Of a stretch of 24,703 nt of DNA, positions 14,738-23,037 are shown piece by piece. The notes beneath the pieces are model-generated. The model did not search any database. It was not told the DNA's origin and saw only the letters and a program-made list of their open reading frames with translations. The translations under genes were made by a program, and so were the position numbers. This stretch comes from UBA724 sp049596815 (GTDB lineage Bacteria > Bacteroidota > Bacteroidia > Flavobacteriales > Flavobacteriaceae), in the NCBI GenBank assembly GCA_049596815.1, contig JBMYLY010000019.1:1-24703 (forward strand), written 5' to 3'. Within the stretch, counting starts at the first letter, position 1; each line of letters starts with the position of its first letter.

Positions 14738-15034
14738 TCAGACAATTTCTGCACTCAAACCTGCATCCAACAAACGAAGACACTTAGGTTCCAGTTCGGC
14801 ATAGCTACCCGATTTGACAACACACTTGCCATTGTAATGGACAATAAGCGCGCACTGCTCAGCTTGTTCGGGGGTGTGTTCACAGACTGCAATCAAGGTG
14901 GCAATCACATGATCGAAAGTATTTACGTCATCATTAAACAAGATGATTTCATGCTCTCGCTCAGTGGCCACCATCACATCCGATTCGGACTGGGTTTGTT
15001 CGTCGTTTTGGTCGAAACGAATATTCACAATCAT
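14738..15034 (-). CDS. clpS: ClpS adaptor protein
   Basis: A 98-residue protein whose core HEIILFNDDVNTFDHVI is the ClpS signature; the NDDVNTFD stretch forms the N-degron pocket, and the helix EQAEQCALIVHYNGKCVV contacts ClpA/ClpC-type unfoldases. It delivers N-end-rule substrates to ClpAP-type proteases. I chose the ATG at 15034, which overlaps the prmA stop as ATGA; a longer start at 15061 would lie deeper inside prmA. It is the last gene of the DUF1599-permease-tpiA-prmA-clpS operon. The N-terminal extension is short and acidic, as usual. Confidence 0.95.
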   Translation of the reverse strand: MIVNIRFDQNDEQTQSESDVMVATEREHEIILFNDDVNTFDHVIATLIAVCEHTPEQAEQCALIVHYNGKCVVKSGSYAELEPKCLRLLDAGLSAEIV

Positions 15035-15873
15035 GAAGATACATATTTTAGGCAAATCCACCTGCCCAACTGTGATTTGGAAACCTTAGCAAGATGGTTC
15101 TGAGCGCAAATTTGGTTAAGTATTTCTTCGTCCTCTTCATAAAAACCACTGAGCAAAAGCACCCCCTTTTGAGATAGTTTTTGGGCATAAGTGGGAATAT
15201 GTTTTACCAACACATTCCGGTTGATGTTAGCTAATATGAGGTTGTAAGAGGAATCGGTGACATCAATATCACCACATTGCGCTTCAATTTGGTCAGCACA
15301 TCCGTTGCGAGCCGCATTTTGAAGCGTGTTTTCTGCACACCATGGTTCAATATCTACCGCGTGTACATGCTTCGCACCCCTTTGAGCGGCGGCTATGGCC
15401 AATATGCCCGTTCCACAACCCATATCCAACACTTTTTGCCCCGCTACATCCAAAGCCAAAAGTGACTCTAACATCAGGCGTGTGGTTTGGTGATGGCCGG
15501 TGCCAAAGGACATTTTGGGCTCAATAACCAATTCATGAGGGGTTTGTTTGGGTGGATGAAAAGGCGCCCTGATAGTGTGTGAGCCCACCACTATGGGTTG
15601 AAAGGAAGCCTCCCATTGGGCATTCCAGTTTTCCATGGGGATTTGATCTACCGTATAGGAAATCGTGAAATTCGGATCAGCCAATAGTTCCAGCTGATCA
15701 AGCGCCAGCTGAGACCAATCTTGGCTACGCACATAGGCATTGAGTCCCTCTTCGGTTTCTTCAAAACTCTCACAAACGGTCTGACTGAGTTCGGCCAAAA
15801 GCAACTCTGCCCCCAAGGCGTGGGGAGAAACGACAAAGCGTATTTGATAGTAAAAATTAGGCGCTAAATCCAT
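15031..15873 (-). CDS. prmA: Ribosomal protein L11 methyltransferase
   Basis: A 280-residue protein from the ATG at 15873. The N-terminal L11-binding domain (about 1-70) is followed by a class I SAM-dependent methyltransferase. MSFGTGHHQTT (121-131) is the PrmA hallmark, with SAM motif I DMGCGTG (150-156), the acidic DIEP (about 174-177) and the NLILANINRN motif (211-220). It methylates ribosomal protein L11 in the cytoplasm. A start 42 bases upstream is open but adds residues that do not fit the family. It overlaps the end of tpiA by 17 bases and the start of clpS by 4. Confidence 0.96.
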   Translation of the reverse strand: MDLAPNFYYQIRFVVSPHALGAELLLAELSQTVCESFEETEEGLNAYVRSQDWSQLALDQLELLADPNFTISYTVDQIPMENWNAQWEASFQPIVVGSHTIRAPFHPPKQTPHELVIEPKMSFGTGHHQTTRLMLESLLALDVAGQKVLDMGCGTGILAIAAAQRGAKHVHAVDIEPWCAENTLQNAARNGCADQIEAQCGDIDVTDSSYNLILANINRNVLVKHIPTYAQKLSQKGVLLLSGFYEEDEEILNQICAQNHLAKVSKSQLGRWICLKYVSS

Positions 15874-16612
15874 TGACAATGGCGGCAAAGTCAGTTGCGT
15901 TGAGCGAAGCACCACCTATCAGTCCGCCATCCACATCGGGTTTGGCAAAAATCTCGGCCGCATTGGCAGGTTTGACACTTCCGCCATACAATACAGAAAC
16001 CGATTGGGCGCAGTCCGTACCGTATTGGCTGTCCAACAATTGTCGGATAAAGGCATGCATCTCTTGGGCTTGTTCAGGACTGGCCGTTTCACCGGTTCCA
16101 ATGGCCCAAACAGGCTCATAGGCCAAGACGATGTGTTGCCAAGCTGATACGGGCAAATCAAACAATGCATTGCGTAATTGGCTCTCTACCACATCGAAAT
16201 GGGTGTTTTGCTGACGGTCTGACAATTCCTCACCAAAGCAGAAAATTACTTCCAACCCATTGTCCAAAGCTGCTTTGACTTTTTCGGCCAAAAGGGCATC
16301 TGTTTCACCAAAATAAGCACGGCGTTCAGAATGTCCCAAAATGACATGTTTTACGCCTATACCTACCAACATAGGAGCTGAAATCTCCCCAGTAAAAGCG
16401 CCACTCTGAGCTTGGTGCATGTTTTGAGCAGTCACATGGATGCGACTTCCAGTGGTTGCTTGTACGGCTTGTGCCAAATGCACAGAAGTGGGCGCTATCA
16501 AAACCTCCACATTGGCGTCGAGATCTTGTTCTAACAACTCTTCGATAAGGTCTTCTGTTTCGGCTGCTGTTTTGTTCATTTTCCAGTTTCCTGCAACGAT
16601 GTGCTTTTTCAT
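15857..16612 (-). CDS. tpiA: Triose-phosphate isomerase
   Basis: A 251-residue glycolytic enzyme of standard length, interconverting dihydroxyacetone phosphate and glyceraldehyde 3-phosphate. All active-site motifs are present: GNWKMN with K11, GHSERR with H94, AYEPVWAIGTG with E166 followed by the mobile loop, YGGSVKPAN, and GGLIGGASL for phosphate binding. It starts 10 bases after the permease stop and overlaps prmA by 17 bases, so it is embedded in the operon. Confidence 0.98.
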   Translation of the reverse strand: MKKHIVAGNWKMNKTAAETEDLIEELLEQDLDANVEVLIAPTSVHLAQAVQATTGSRIHVTAQNMHQAQSGAFTGEISAPMLVGIGVKHVILGHSERRAYFGETDALLAEKVKAALDNGLEVIFCFGEELSDRQQNTHFDVVESQLRNALFDLPVSAWQHIVLAYEPVWAIGTGETASPEQAQEMHAFIRQLLDSQYGTDCAQSVSVLYGGSVKPANAAEIFAKPDVDGGLIGGASLNATDFAAIVNGFSA

Positions 16613-16622
16613 ATAGAGGGTT

Positions 16623-17690
16623 TTAAGTTGATTTAATTGTTGGATCTAAATACATATAGATTTGATCTACCATAAGGTTGATTATTATAAAAAGAAAGGA
16701 TACGGTAAGGACGGCACCCATCAGTACGGGAACATCCAGCACATTGAGGGCATTGACAATTTCTTTCCCTATGCCATTCCAACCGAAAATATATTCTACA
16801 AACACAGCCCCCGCCAACATACTGGCAAACCACCCTGACAAGGCAGTCACCACAGGGTTGAGCGCGTTTTTTAGCACATGACGTACTAGTATTTGCGATT
16901 CTGAAAGTCCCTTGGCTCGTGCGGTTCTCACATAGTCTCTGTTCCACTCATCCAACAAGGCATTGCGCATCAGTTGGGTGACAACGGCCAAAGGGCGCAT
17001 GCCCAACACCATAGCAGGCAACACAAGGTTTTTCCAAGCAATGTGATAGGAAGTACCCATATCATCCATTTCATAGAAACTACCGGTCATATTAAGACCT
17101 GTATATTTTTGTAATAAAAACCCAAATATCCATGCGGCCAAAATAGCGCTAAAGACTGAGGGCGTACTCATTCCCAGCGTCCTTATCCACTGCACAAAGC
17201 GATCCAGCCACGTGTTGACCCGAATGGCAGATAGGGTCCCTAGAAGCAAACCCATAGCCAAGGCTATTAAAAGTGCGGCCACAGCCAAAACAGCCGTATT
17301 GGGCAAAGTGTCAGCTATTATCTGGCCTACGCCTACCCCATTCTTCTGGTAGGATTCCCGCAGGTAGGGCCATTTGAGGACCAAAGTGTTTGTTTGGGCG
17401 CTCCACAGGGTTGTGAAAGAATAATTACCGGTGTCTAGGCCATTAAAGCTGTTTTGATTGGGATGCCAACCCACAGGGCTCAAATCATTCAAATAGCTTA
17501 CATATTGTTTAAAAACCGGCTGATCGAAGCCATACTTAACACGAATCAAAGCCAATTCTTCGCTGTTTTCGTTTTGACCCAACATCATCTGAGCAGGGTC
17601 TCCGGGCATGACAGAAAACAAAAAGAAAACCGCTGTGGCTACGCCCCAAAGTGTGGCCAAAACGGTAAAAAATTTGAGAAAAATACTCAT
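16623..17690 (-). CDS. ABC transporter permease, oligopeptide/nickel type (OppB/DppB-like), solitary
   Basis: A 355-residue inner-membrane permease. The first segment ends in FSVMPGDPAQMMLG, typical of OppB/DppB. A long extracytoplasmic loop (about 32-125) is followed by five further membrane segments. The EAA-type loop that docks on the ATPase, DYVRTARAKGLSESQILVRH, lies at about 252-271. Members normally pair with an OppC-type permease, one or two ATPases and a binding protein; none of these is in the window. It overlaps the DUF1599 gene by 4 bases (ATGA) and precedes tpiA by 10. The substrate is unknown. Confidence 0.9.
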   Translation of the reverse strand: MSIFLKFFTVLATLWGVATAVFFLFSVMPGDPAQMMLGQNENSEELALIRVKYGFDQPVFKQYVSYLNDLSPVGWHPNQNSFNGLDTGNYSFTTLWSAQTNTLVLKWPYLRESYQKNGVGVGQIIADTLPNTAVLAVAALLIALAMGLLLGTLSAIRVNTWLDRFVQWIRTLGMSTPSVFSAILAAWIFGFLLQKYTGLNMTGSFYEMDDMGTSYHIAWKNLVLPAMVLGMRPLAVVTQLMRNALLDEWNRDYVRTARAKGLSESQILVRHVLKNALNPVVTALSGWFASMLAGAVFVEYIFGWNGIGKEIVNALNVLDVPVLMGAVLTVSFLFIIINLMVDQIYMYLDPTIKST

Positions 17691-18226
17691 ATGGCGTCTA
17701 GGTGAATCAAGGCAAACAGGGCATAGTTGATCATGTCTTGGTAGTTGGCGCTTAAACCCTCACTGACCAAAGTGTGCCCGTCATTGTCTTCAATTTGTTT
17801 GACTCTCAATAATTTTTGCAAAATCAAATCGGTCAGGGAACTGACACGCATGTCGCGCCAAGCCTCGCCATAGTCGTGGTTTTTGTCCTCCATCAAAGAC
17901 TTGGTCGTGGAAAGCTGTTTGGAATAGTGCCCCATGACGGTTTCAGCATCCATATCGGGTTGTTCGGCAACGCCTTCTTCCAGTTGAATCAAGGCCATGA
18001 CACAATAATTGACAATACCGATAAACTCCGACACCTGACCCTCTTCAACTTTTTGGGTTTTGTTTTGCTGCAGGGTACGTATGCGCTGTGCTTTTATAAA
18101 TATCTGATCTGTGAGCGATGGAGTTCGCAAGATGCGCCATGCACAACCATAATCGTGCATTTTTTTTTCGAATAAGGCTTGGCAAATCGCTACCGCAGCG
18201 TTGTATTGTTGGTCGGTATTGGACAA
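17687..18226 (-). CDS. DUF1599 protein with two tandem copies of the domain
   Basis: A 179-residue cytoplasmic helical protein that I recognise as DUF1599. It is an internal duplication: HDYGCAWR (24-31) matches HDYGEAWR (117-124), SLTDQI (37-42) matches SLTDLI (130-135), and NYCVMALIQL (73-82) matches NYALFALIHL (167-176), at a constant offset of about 93. I recall the domain having been linked with nucleotide modification, but its function is not settled. It is the first gene of the permease-tpiA-prmA-clpS operon and is divergent from folP. Confidence 0.88.
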   Translation of the reverse strand: MSNTDQQYNAAVAICQALFEKKMHDYGCAWRILRTPSLTDQIFIKAQRIRTLQQNKTQKVEEGQVSEFIGIVNYCVMALIQLEEGVAEQPDMDAETVMGHYSKQLSTTKSLMEDKNHDYGEAWRDMRVSSLTDLILQKLLRVKQIEDNDGHTLVSEGLSANYQDMINYALFALIHLDAI

Positions 18227-18253
18227 GGTCTAAACTTTTGCGTAAATTTCGGT

Positions 18254-18261
18254 CAAATTTA
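18254..18261 (-). promoter_or_regulatory. Possible -7 element for the DUF1599-tpiA-prmA-clpS operon
   Basis: The minus strand reads TAAATTTG, matching TAnnTTTG, with its end 28 bases ahead of the ATG at 18226. The nearest TTG upstream is 26 bases away, beyond the normal spacing. Confidence 0.35.
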
Positions 18262-18293
18262 ATCATTTCTGACCTTATTTTCCTGACCAATTT

Positions 18294-19148
18294 ATGTTAA
18301 CCCTGAACTGCAAAGGCCGGCTTGTTGCTCTTGACCAACCCAAGATCATGGGGATTCTCAACGTAACACCGGATTCATTTTATGATGGTGGGCAATTTCA
18401 GAAGACTGACAACCTTGTGCAACAAGCCACCAAACTCTTGGAAGAGGGAGCCGATTTTTTGGATGTCGGAGGTGCCAGTTCCAAGCCCGGAGCTGAACCT
18501 GTCTCGGAAGAGGAAGAACTCCGGCGTGTCATCCCTGCTATTGAATCCATCCTTAAAAAACATCCCCACACCCTAATTTCTGTTGACACATGTCGAAGTC
18601 GGGTTGCAACAAAAGCTGTAGAGGCGGGCGCAGCTATGGTCAATGATATTTCTGGGGGCAATGCCGATACAAAAATGATGGAAGTCGTGGGCCGTTTGGG
18701 CGTTCCCTACATAGCCATGCATATGCAAGGTACACCTCAAACCATGCAAAACAACCCACAGTATGACAATGTGCTGTTGGACATCCGTCTGCTTTTGTCC
18801 AAAACCATAGAGAAAGCCTACAGCAATGGCATTCATGATGTGATTATAGACCCTGGGTTTGGGTTTGGAAAAACCGTTGCCCACAACTATGAGTTGCTAA
18901 AACATTTGAATGAGTTTCTGCATTTGGAAGTCCCGATTCTTGTGGGACTATCAAGAAAATCAATGATACAAAAAGTACTGGGTGTATCCCCCCAAGAAGC
19001 CCTTCACGGGACTTCTGTTTTACATACCCTTGCTCTCGACCATGGGGCTCATATACTACGTGTGCACGATGTCAAAGAAGCCAAAGAGGTGGTCAAACTG
19101 GTTCAGCAAGTGAGACATCCCGAAAAAAGTATTGATGAAAAAACATAG
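18294..19148 (+). CDS. folP: Dihydropteroate synthase
   Basis: A 284-residue enzyme joining p-aminobenzoate to the pterin pyrophosphate in folate synthesis, and the target of sulfonamides. Signature motifs are intact: MGILNVTPDSF (19-29), DVGGASSKPGAEPVS (57-71) with its flexible sulfonamide-contact loop, DPGFGFGK (186-193), GLSRKS (218-223) and RVHDV (256-260). The ATG at 18294 gives the normal start. It is divergent from DUF1599 across 67 bases and is followed after 38 bases by cdaA. Confidence 0.97.
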   Translation: MLTLNCKGRLVALDQPKIMGILNVTPDSFYDGGQFQKTDNLVQQATKLLEEGADFLDVGGASSKPGAEPVSEEEELRRVIPAIESILKKHPHTLISVDTCRSRVATKAVEAGAAMVNDISGGNADTKMMEVVGRLGVPYIAMHMQGTPQTMQNNPQYDNVLLDIRLLLSKTIEKAYSNGIHDVIIDPGFGFGKTVAHNYELLKHLNEFLHLEVPILVGLSRKSMIQKVLGVSPQEALHGTSVLHTLALDHGAHILRVHDVKEAKEVVKLVQQVRHPEKSIDEKT

Positions 19149-19186
19149 GTCATTTCAATTTTAGCTAGCTTTATAAAAATTTTCGT

Positions 19187-19969
19187 TTGAACCCACTCGA
19201 CTTTCTTGACATACGCATCATAGATATCTTGGACATTGTCTTGGTAGCCATTCTACTATTCTATGTGTATCGACTGGTCAAAGGCACCGCGGCCATCAAT
19301 ATTTTTGTAGGGATTGTGATTGTATATCTAATCTGGAAAGTGACTGATGTGTTGCAAATGAAGGTGCTTAGCAACATCTTAGGCGGCTTTATCAGTGTCG
19401 GTGTTTTTGCTTTGATCGTGGTGTTTCAGCAAGAGATTCGAAAGTTGTTGTTGTCTGTGGGCTCTTCAAATTTGGCCAATCGCAAAAACATCAAACGCTA
19501 TTGGAATTTAATTACCAACAAGGGGGTTTCAGAAAATAAAACTCCCGACCGCCTAGTGGAAGCTTGCATCCAACTCAGCAATCAAAAAGTAGGCGCCTTA
19601 ATGGTTTTGGAACGCAATACGAGCCTAGATTTTATCAAGACCACAGGCGACGAAGTAAATATGGAAGTTTCTGTCCCAGTCCTAGAAAGTATTTTTTATA
19701 AAGGTGGGCCTTTGCATGACGGCGCCATTATTATTGACCATAATAGAATCGTTGCGGCTCGGGTGGCATTGCCCTTGAGCGATCAGAAAATTCCGGCGCG
19801 CTATGGGTTACGACATCGTGCCTCCTTGGGAATTACAGAAAAAACAGACGCCACAGCTTTGGTGGTTTCTGAAGAAACAGGCAAAATATCCTATATTAAA
19901 AATGGGGAGTTTGTCGTTTTTAACTCCAATGCGCATTTGCAAGAAATATTGGAGGAAGACTTGAGTTAA
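19187..19969 (+). CDS. cdaA: Diadenylate cyclase (c-di-AMP synthase), CdaA type
   Basis: A 260-residue membrane-anchored enzyme making cyclic di-AMP from two ATP. Three hydrophobic segments (about 11-30, 35-52, 63-82) precede the DAC catalytic domain, whose motifs DGA (178-180, in LHDGAIII) and RHR (209-211, in RHRASLGITE) are intact. The N-terminus LDFLDIRIIDILDI matches where flavobacterial CdaA begins, and the only codon at that place able to start it is TTG at 19187; the next in-frame ATG would remove the first membrane helices. It sits 38 bases after folP; no cdaR or glmM is nearby. The stop codon overlaps that of the convergent ABC exporter. Confidence 0.95.
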   Translation: MNPLDFLDIRIIDILDIVLVAILLFYVYRLVKGTAAINIFVGIVIVYLIWKVTDVLQMKVLSNILGGFISVGVFALIVVFQQEIRKLLLSVGSSNLANRKNIKRYWNLITNKGVSENKTPDRLVEACIQLSNQKVGALMVLERNTSLDFIKTTGDEVNMEVSVPVLESIFYKGGPLHDGAIIIDHNRIVAARVALPLSDQKIPARYGLRHRASLGITEKTDATALVVSEETGKISYIKNGEFVVFNSNAHLQEILEEDLS

Positions 19970-21741
19970 GCGACAACGTTCTTCTTGGCAAACTGTACTT
20001 CGTATAGATTTCGATAATACCCCTCTTTTTTTCGCAACAGTTGTTTGTGGGTGCCCATTTCAACTATATTTCCTTTGTCCAAAACGATAATCTTGTCGGC
20101 TCTTTGAACGGTGACCAAGCGATGGGCAATCACGATGGCAGTTTTGCCTTTGGTGACTTGTTCGGTTGCATTCTGAATCAAACGCTCGGCATCTGTATCC
20201 ACGGATGAGGTGGCCTCGTCTAAAACCAACAAGGCAGGCTTGCTTACATAGGCTCTTAAAAATGCGATCAATTGGCGTTGCCCACCCGAAAGCATGGCAC
20301 CTCGTTCTTTAACGTTATAGTGGTACTGACCAGGCAAATTCATGATGAAATCATGCACACCAATTTTTTTTGCAGCTTCCTTGACCATATCCTCTGTGAT
20401 GGTAGTATCCCAAAGCGTGATGTTGTTGTAGATAGAATCTGCAAACAAGAAAACGTCTTGAAGTACAATCGCAATGTTGCTGCGCAAAGAAGGCAAAGTG
20501 AAATCCTTGATGTCTGTGTTGTCTATTTTTATGGTGCCTTTTTGAATGTCATAAAAGCGGCTCAACAAATTGATTATAGTCGTTTTGCCTGCACCCGTGG
20601 CACCTACGATAGCCACAGTTTCTCCTGGTGCCACATCAAAAGAAATGTTTTTTAAAACAGGTTCGTCGGTCTTGTAGGCAAATTCCACATTTTGAAAGGA
20701 CAATACCCCCTTCAGTTGACCTGCTTCCATAGAACCGTTGTCTTGAATATGGCTGTCGGTATCCATCACCCCAAACACTCGTTGTACGGCCACCATGCCC
20801 ATTTGCAAGGTGTTGAACTTGTCAGCGATCTGACGCAAAGGTCTAAACAACATCTGTGACAATTGAATAAACAGGAAAATAGCTCCCAAAGTAATGCCGT
20901 TGGACTGGGCGACAACTTGCAAGCCCCCATACCATACCAACAAACCTATGGTAACAGAAGTGGAGAGTTCGGCAATGGGAAAGAAAATGGAATTGTACCA
21001 AACAGTTTTAAGCCAAGCTTTTTTGTGACGTTCGTTTATTGCATGAAAAGCCTCGTATTCGTGCTTTTCACGAACAAAGAGTTGTACGATTTTCATCCCT
21101 GATATACGCTCTTGCACAAACGAGTTGAGGTTGGCCACTTGGGTACGCACATCGTCAAAAGCAAACTTCATCGCCTTTTGAAACTTTCTTGTTGCAAAGA
21201 GAATGAGGGGCAACACTGCAAAGACAATCAAAGAAAGTTTCCAACTCACACTCAACATCACAACCACGACAATCAACATCTTGAGCAAGTCAGCCACAAT
21301 CATAAACAGACCTTGGCTAAAAATGCCTGCAATGGTTTCGATGTCATTGACAGCCCGAGTCACCAAACGGCCTACGGCTGATTTGTCAAAAAAGGCCATT
21401 TTAAACCCTGTAAGCCTACGAAAAAGCTGGGTTCTCAAATCAAAAACCACTTGCTGTCCCAACCAGTTGGCGTAGTAAATAAAAGAAAATTGGAAAATGA
21501 CTTCCATGAGCAATACCCCGCCCATCATGGCAATAAGAACCAACATCCCCTCATAGTCTTTCAAGGTGATGTAATCATCGACAGTGATTTTTAGCAAGTA
21601 AGGATTAAGGGTTGAAAAAGCAGACAACAATATGGCCGCCAACAACACAAACACAAAAGTGAATATGTAAGGACGTGTGTAGCGCATCAACCTTTTAAAA
21701 AGTGAGGTGTCTAGAATCGAACCGCTTACCTTAGGACGCAT
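19966..21741 (-). CDS. ABC exporter, fused permease and ATPase (MsbA/MDR-like)
   Basis: A 591-residue half-transporter. An N-terminal six-helix ABC membrane domain (about 15-310) is followed by the nucleotide-binding domain, with Walker A GATGAGKTT (380-388), the Q-loop in IVLQDVFLF, signature LSGGQRQ (485-491), Walker B LLVLDE (504-509) and the H-loop histidine H540 in IAHRL. It is expected to act as a homodimer in the inner membrane, exporting lipid or a small hydrophobic compound; the substrate cannot be read. I chose the ATG at 21741: the longer frame runs 48 residues back into truA. It overlaps the truA end by 11 bases. Confidence 0.94.
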   Translation of the reverse strand: MRPKVSGSILDTSLFKRLMRYTRPYIFTFVFVLLAAILLSAFSTLNPYLLKITVDDYITLKDYEGMLVLIAMMGGVLLMEVIFQFSFIYYANWLGQQVVFDLRTQLFRRLTGFKMAFFDKSAVGRLVTRAVNDIETIAGIFSQGLFMIVADLLKMLIVVVVMLSVSWKLSLIVFAVLPLILFATRKFQKAMKFAFDDVRTQVANLNSFVQERISGMKIVQLFVREKHEYEAFHAINERHKKAWLKTVWYNSIFFPIAELSTSVTIGLLVWYGGLQVVAQSNGITLGAIFLFIQLSQMLFRPLRQIADKFNTLQMGMVAVQRVFGVMDTDSHIQDNGSMEAGQLKGVLSFQNVEFAYKTDEPVLKNISFDVAPGETVAIVGATGAGKTTIINLLSRFYDIQKGTIKIDNTDIKDFTLPSLRSNIAIVLQDVFLFADSIYNNITLWDTTITEDMVKEAAKKIGVHDFIMNLPGQYHYNVKERGAMLSGGQRQLIAFLRAYVSKPALLVLDEATSSVDTDAERLIQNATEQVTKGKTAIVIAHRLVTVQRADKIIVLDKGNIVEMGTHKQLLRKKEGYYRNLYEVQFAKKNVVA

Positions 21742-22483
21742 GTTTGACAAAGATAGTGTTTGGATACACAACTTGTGTGAGATACAAACCATGGGCCGGA
21801 ACAGAGAAGCCCGCCTCACTTCTCGACCTGCTGAGCAATACTTTTTGAAAATCTTCCACAGACATTTTTCCCAATCCCACTTCAAGAAGCGTGCCTACTA
21901 TGGCACGTACCATGTTTCTCAAGAATCTGTTCGCAGTGATATAAAAGATCCAATCCGTACCATTTTGAGCCCACTGGGCATGGGTGATGTGGCAGTCGAA
22001 GGTTTTTACATCTGTTTTGGACTTTGAAAAGCATTTGAAGTCGGTGTGATTTAACAACAAGTCGGCAGCTTGATTCATCAGATCCACATCCAACTCTTTA
22101 CCAAAATCATAGGCACGGGAAATCAAAAAAGGATTTTTGGCGGTGGTTACATGATACTGGTAAGAGCGAGAGACGGCGTCAAAACGTGCATTGGCATCTT
22201 CTTTCACAAGATGAATCTGTTTGATGGCGATGTCTTTGGGTAAAAACTGATTGAGCCTGTAGGCAAAGTTTTCCTCCAAAGATTTGTTGACATCCACATG
22301 CGCGAAAATTTGTCGGGCATGAACACCTGCATCCGTGCGTCCCGCGCCCACCACACTAATGGGTTGCCCCAACAGCGTGGTCATGGCATCTTCCAGTGTT
22401 GACTGTATGCTAACCTCGTTGGGTTGGCGCTGCCATCCATGATAGGCAGAGCCATCGTATGCAAGTTCTATAAAATAGCGCAA
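21731..22483 (-). CDS. truA: tRNA pseudouridine synthase A
   Basis: A 250-residue enzyme of normal length, making pseudouridine at positions 38-40 of tRNA anticodon arms. GAGRTDAGVHA holds the catalytic aspartate D51; YDGSAYHGWQRQ and FLRNMVRAIVGTL are also typical. The start is TTG at 22483: the protein from there begins exactly where the family begins (MRYFIELAYDG), and an in-frame TAG lies 9 bases upstream with no ATG between. It is followed by the ABC exporter with an 11-base overlap. Confidence 0.96.
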   Translation of the reverse strand: MRYFIELAYDGSAYHGWQRQPNEVSIQSTLEDAMTTLLGQPISVVGAGRTDAGVHARQIFAHVDVNKSLEENFAYRLNQFLPKDIAIKQIHLVKEDANARFDAVSRSYQYHVTTAKNPFLISRAYDFGKELDVDLMNQAADLLLNHTDFKCFSKSKTDVKTFDCHITHAQWAQNGTDWIFYITANRFLRNMVRAIVGTLLEVGLGKMSVEDFQKVLLSRSRSEAGFSVPAHGLYLTQVVYPNTIFVKHAS

Positions 22484-22490
22484 GGAATAC

Positions 22491-22498
22491 TACTTTTG
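22491..22498 (+). promoter_or_regulatory. Possible -7 element for the phosphoesterase gene
   Basis: TACTTTTG matches TAnnTTTG, 44 bases before the ATG at 22543. No TTG at 19-21 bases upstream. It faces the opposite-strand element at 22504-22511. Confidence 0.3.
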
Positions 22499-22503
22499 TT
22501 GTA

Positions 22504-22511
22504 CAAAGATA
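22504..22511 (-). promoter_or_regulatory. Likely -7 element for truA
   Basis: The minus strand reads TATCTTTG, matching TAnnTTTG, 20 bases ahead of the TTG start codon at 22483. The upstream TTG element is not recognisable. Confidence 0.45.
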
Positions 22512-22542
22512 TTGTTTCTCTGTAAGCCATTTTTTGCTGATT

Positions 22543-23037
22543 ATGAAAAAAATACTCCTACTCTCGGACACCCACAGTCATATGGATGCCCATATTCTAG
22601 AGTATGTAAGTCAGGCAGATGAAGTTTGGCACGCAGGTGATATCGGAGATTTTACAGTTACCGATGCGCTTCAAAGAACAAAACCGCTGCGCGCTGTGTA
22701 TGGCAATATAGACGGCACAGAAATTCGAACAGAGTTTGCCGAAGAACTCTTTTTTGAGTGTGAGCAAGTCAGTGTGTATATGAGGCACATAGGAGGCAGA
22801 CCGAGTCGTTATGCAAAGGGGGTTTCTGAAGTACTTTTCCAAAAAAAACCAAAGCTGTTTGTCTGTGGCCATTCACATATCCTTAAAGTGCAATTCGATA
22901 AAAAACACCAAACCCTATACCTAAACCCAGGTGCGGTAGGCAAAAAGGGTTTTCATAAAATCAGAACCATGTTGCGCTTTACACTAGACCAAGGTGAAAT
23001 TAAAGACATGGAAGCTATCGAGCTAGCTGCTCGATAA
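22543..23037 (+). CDS. YfcE/MJ0936-type metallophosphoesterase
   Basis: A 164-residue protein of the small calcineurin-like phosphodiesterase family. Metal-binding motifs are in order: LLSDTHSH (D9, H11), HAGDIGD (D33), VYGNIDG with its asparagine, CGHSHI near 110-117, and LNPGAVGKK. Family members cleave phosphodiester bonds of small substrates with two metal ions; the natural substrate is unknown. An upstream TTG three codons earlier is open, but the ATG at 22543 gives the canonical MKKILLLSDTH start. Its 3' end overlaps the convergent glycosyltransferase gene by 15 bases. Confidence 0.93.
   Translation: MKKILLLSDTHSHMDAHILEYVSQADEVWHAGDIGDFTVTDALQRTKPLRAVYGNIDGTEIRTEFAEELFFECEQVSVYMRHIGGRPSRYAKGVSEVLFQKKPKLFVCGHSHILKVQFDKKHQTLYLNPGAVGKKGFHKIRTMLRFTLDQGEIKDMEAIELAAR

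Noticed and set aside
18267..18290. Direct repeat of GGTCAG (minus strand) between folP and the DUF1599 gene
   Set aside because: Six bases twice in a short spacer is within chance, with no symmetry to suggest an operator.
21742..21885. 48-residue extension of the ABC exporter into truA
   Set aside because: Not like the family N-terminus and antisense-free only because it lies in another frame of truA; the ATG at 21741 is normal.
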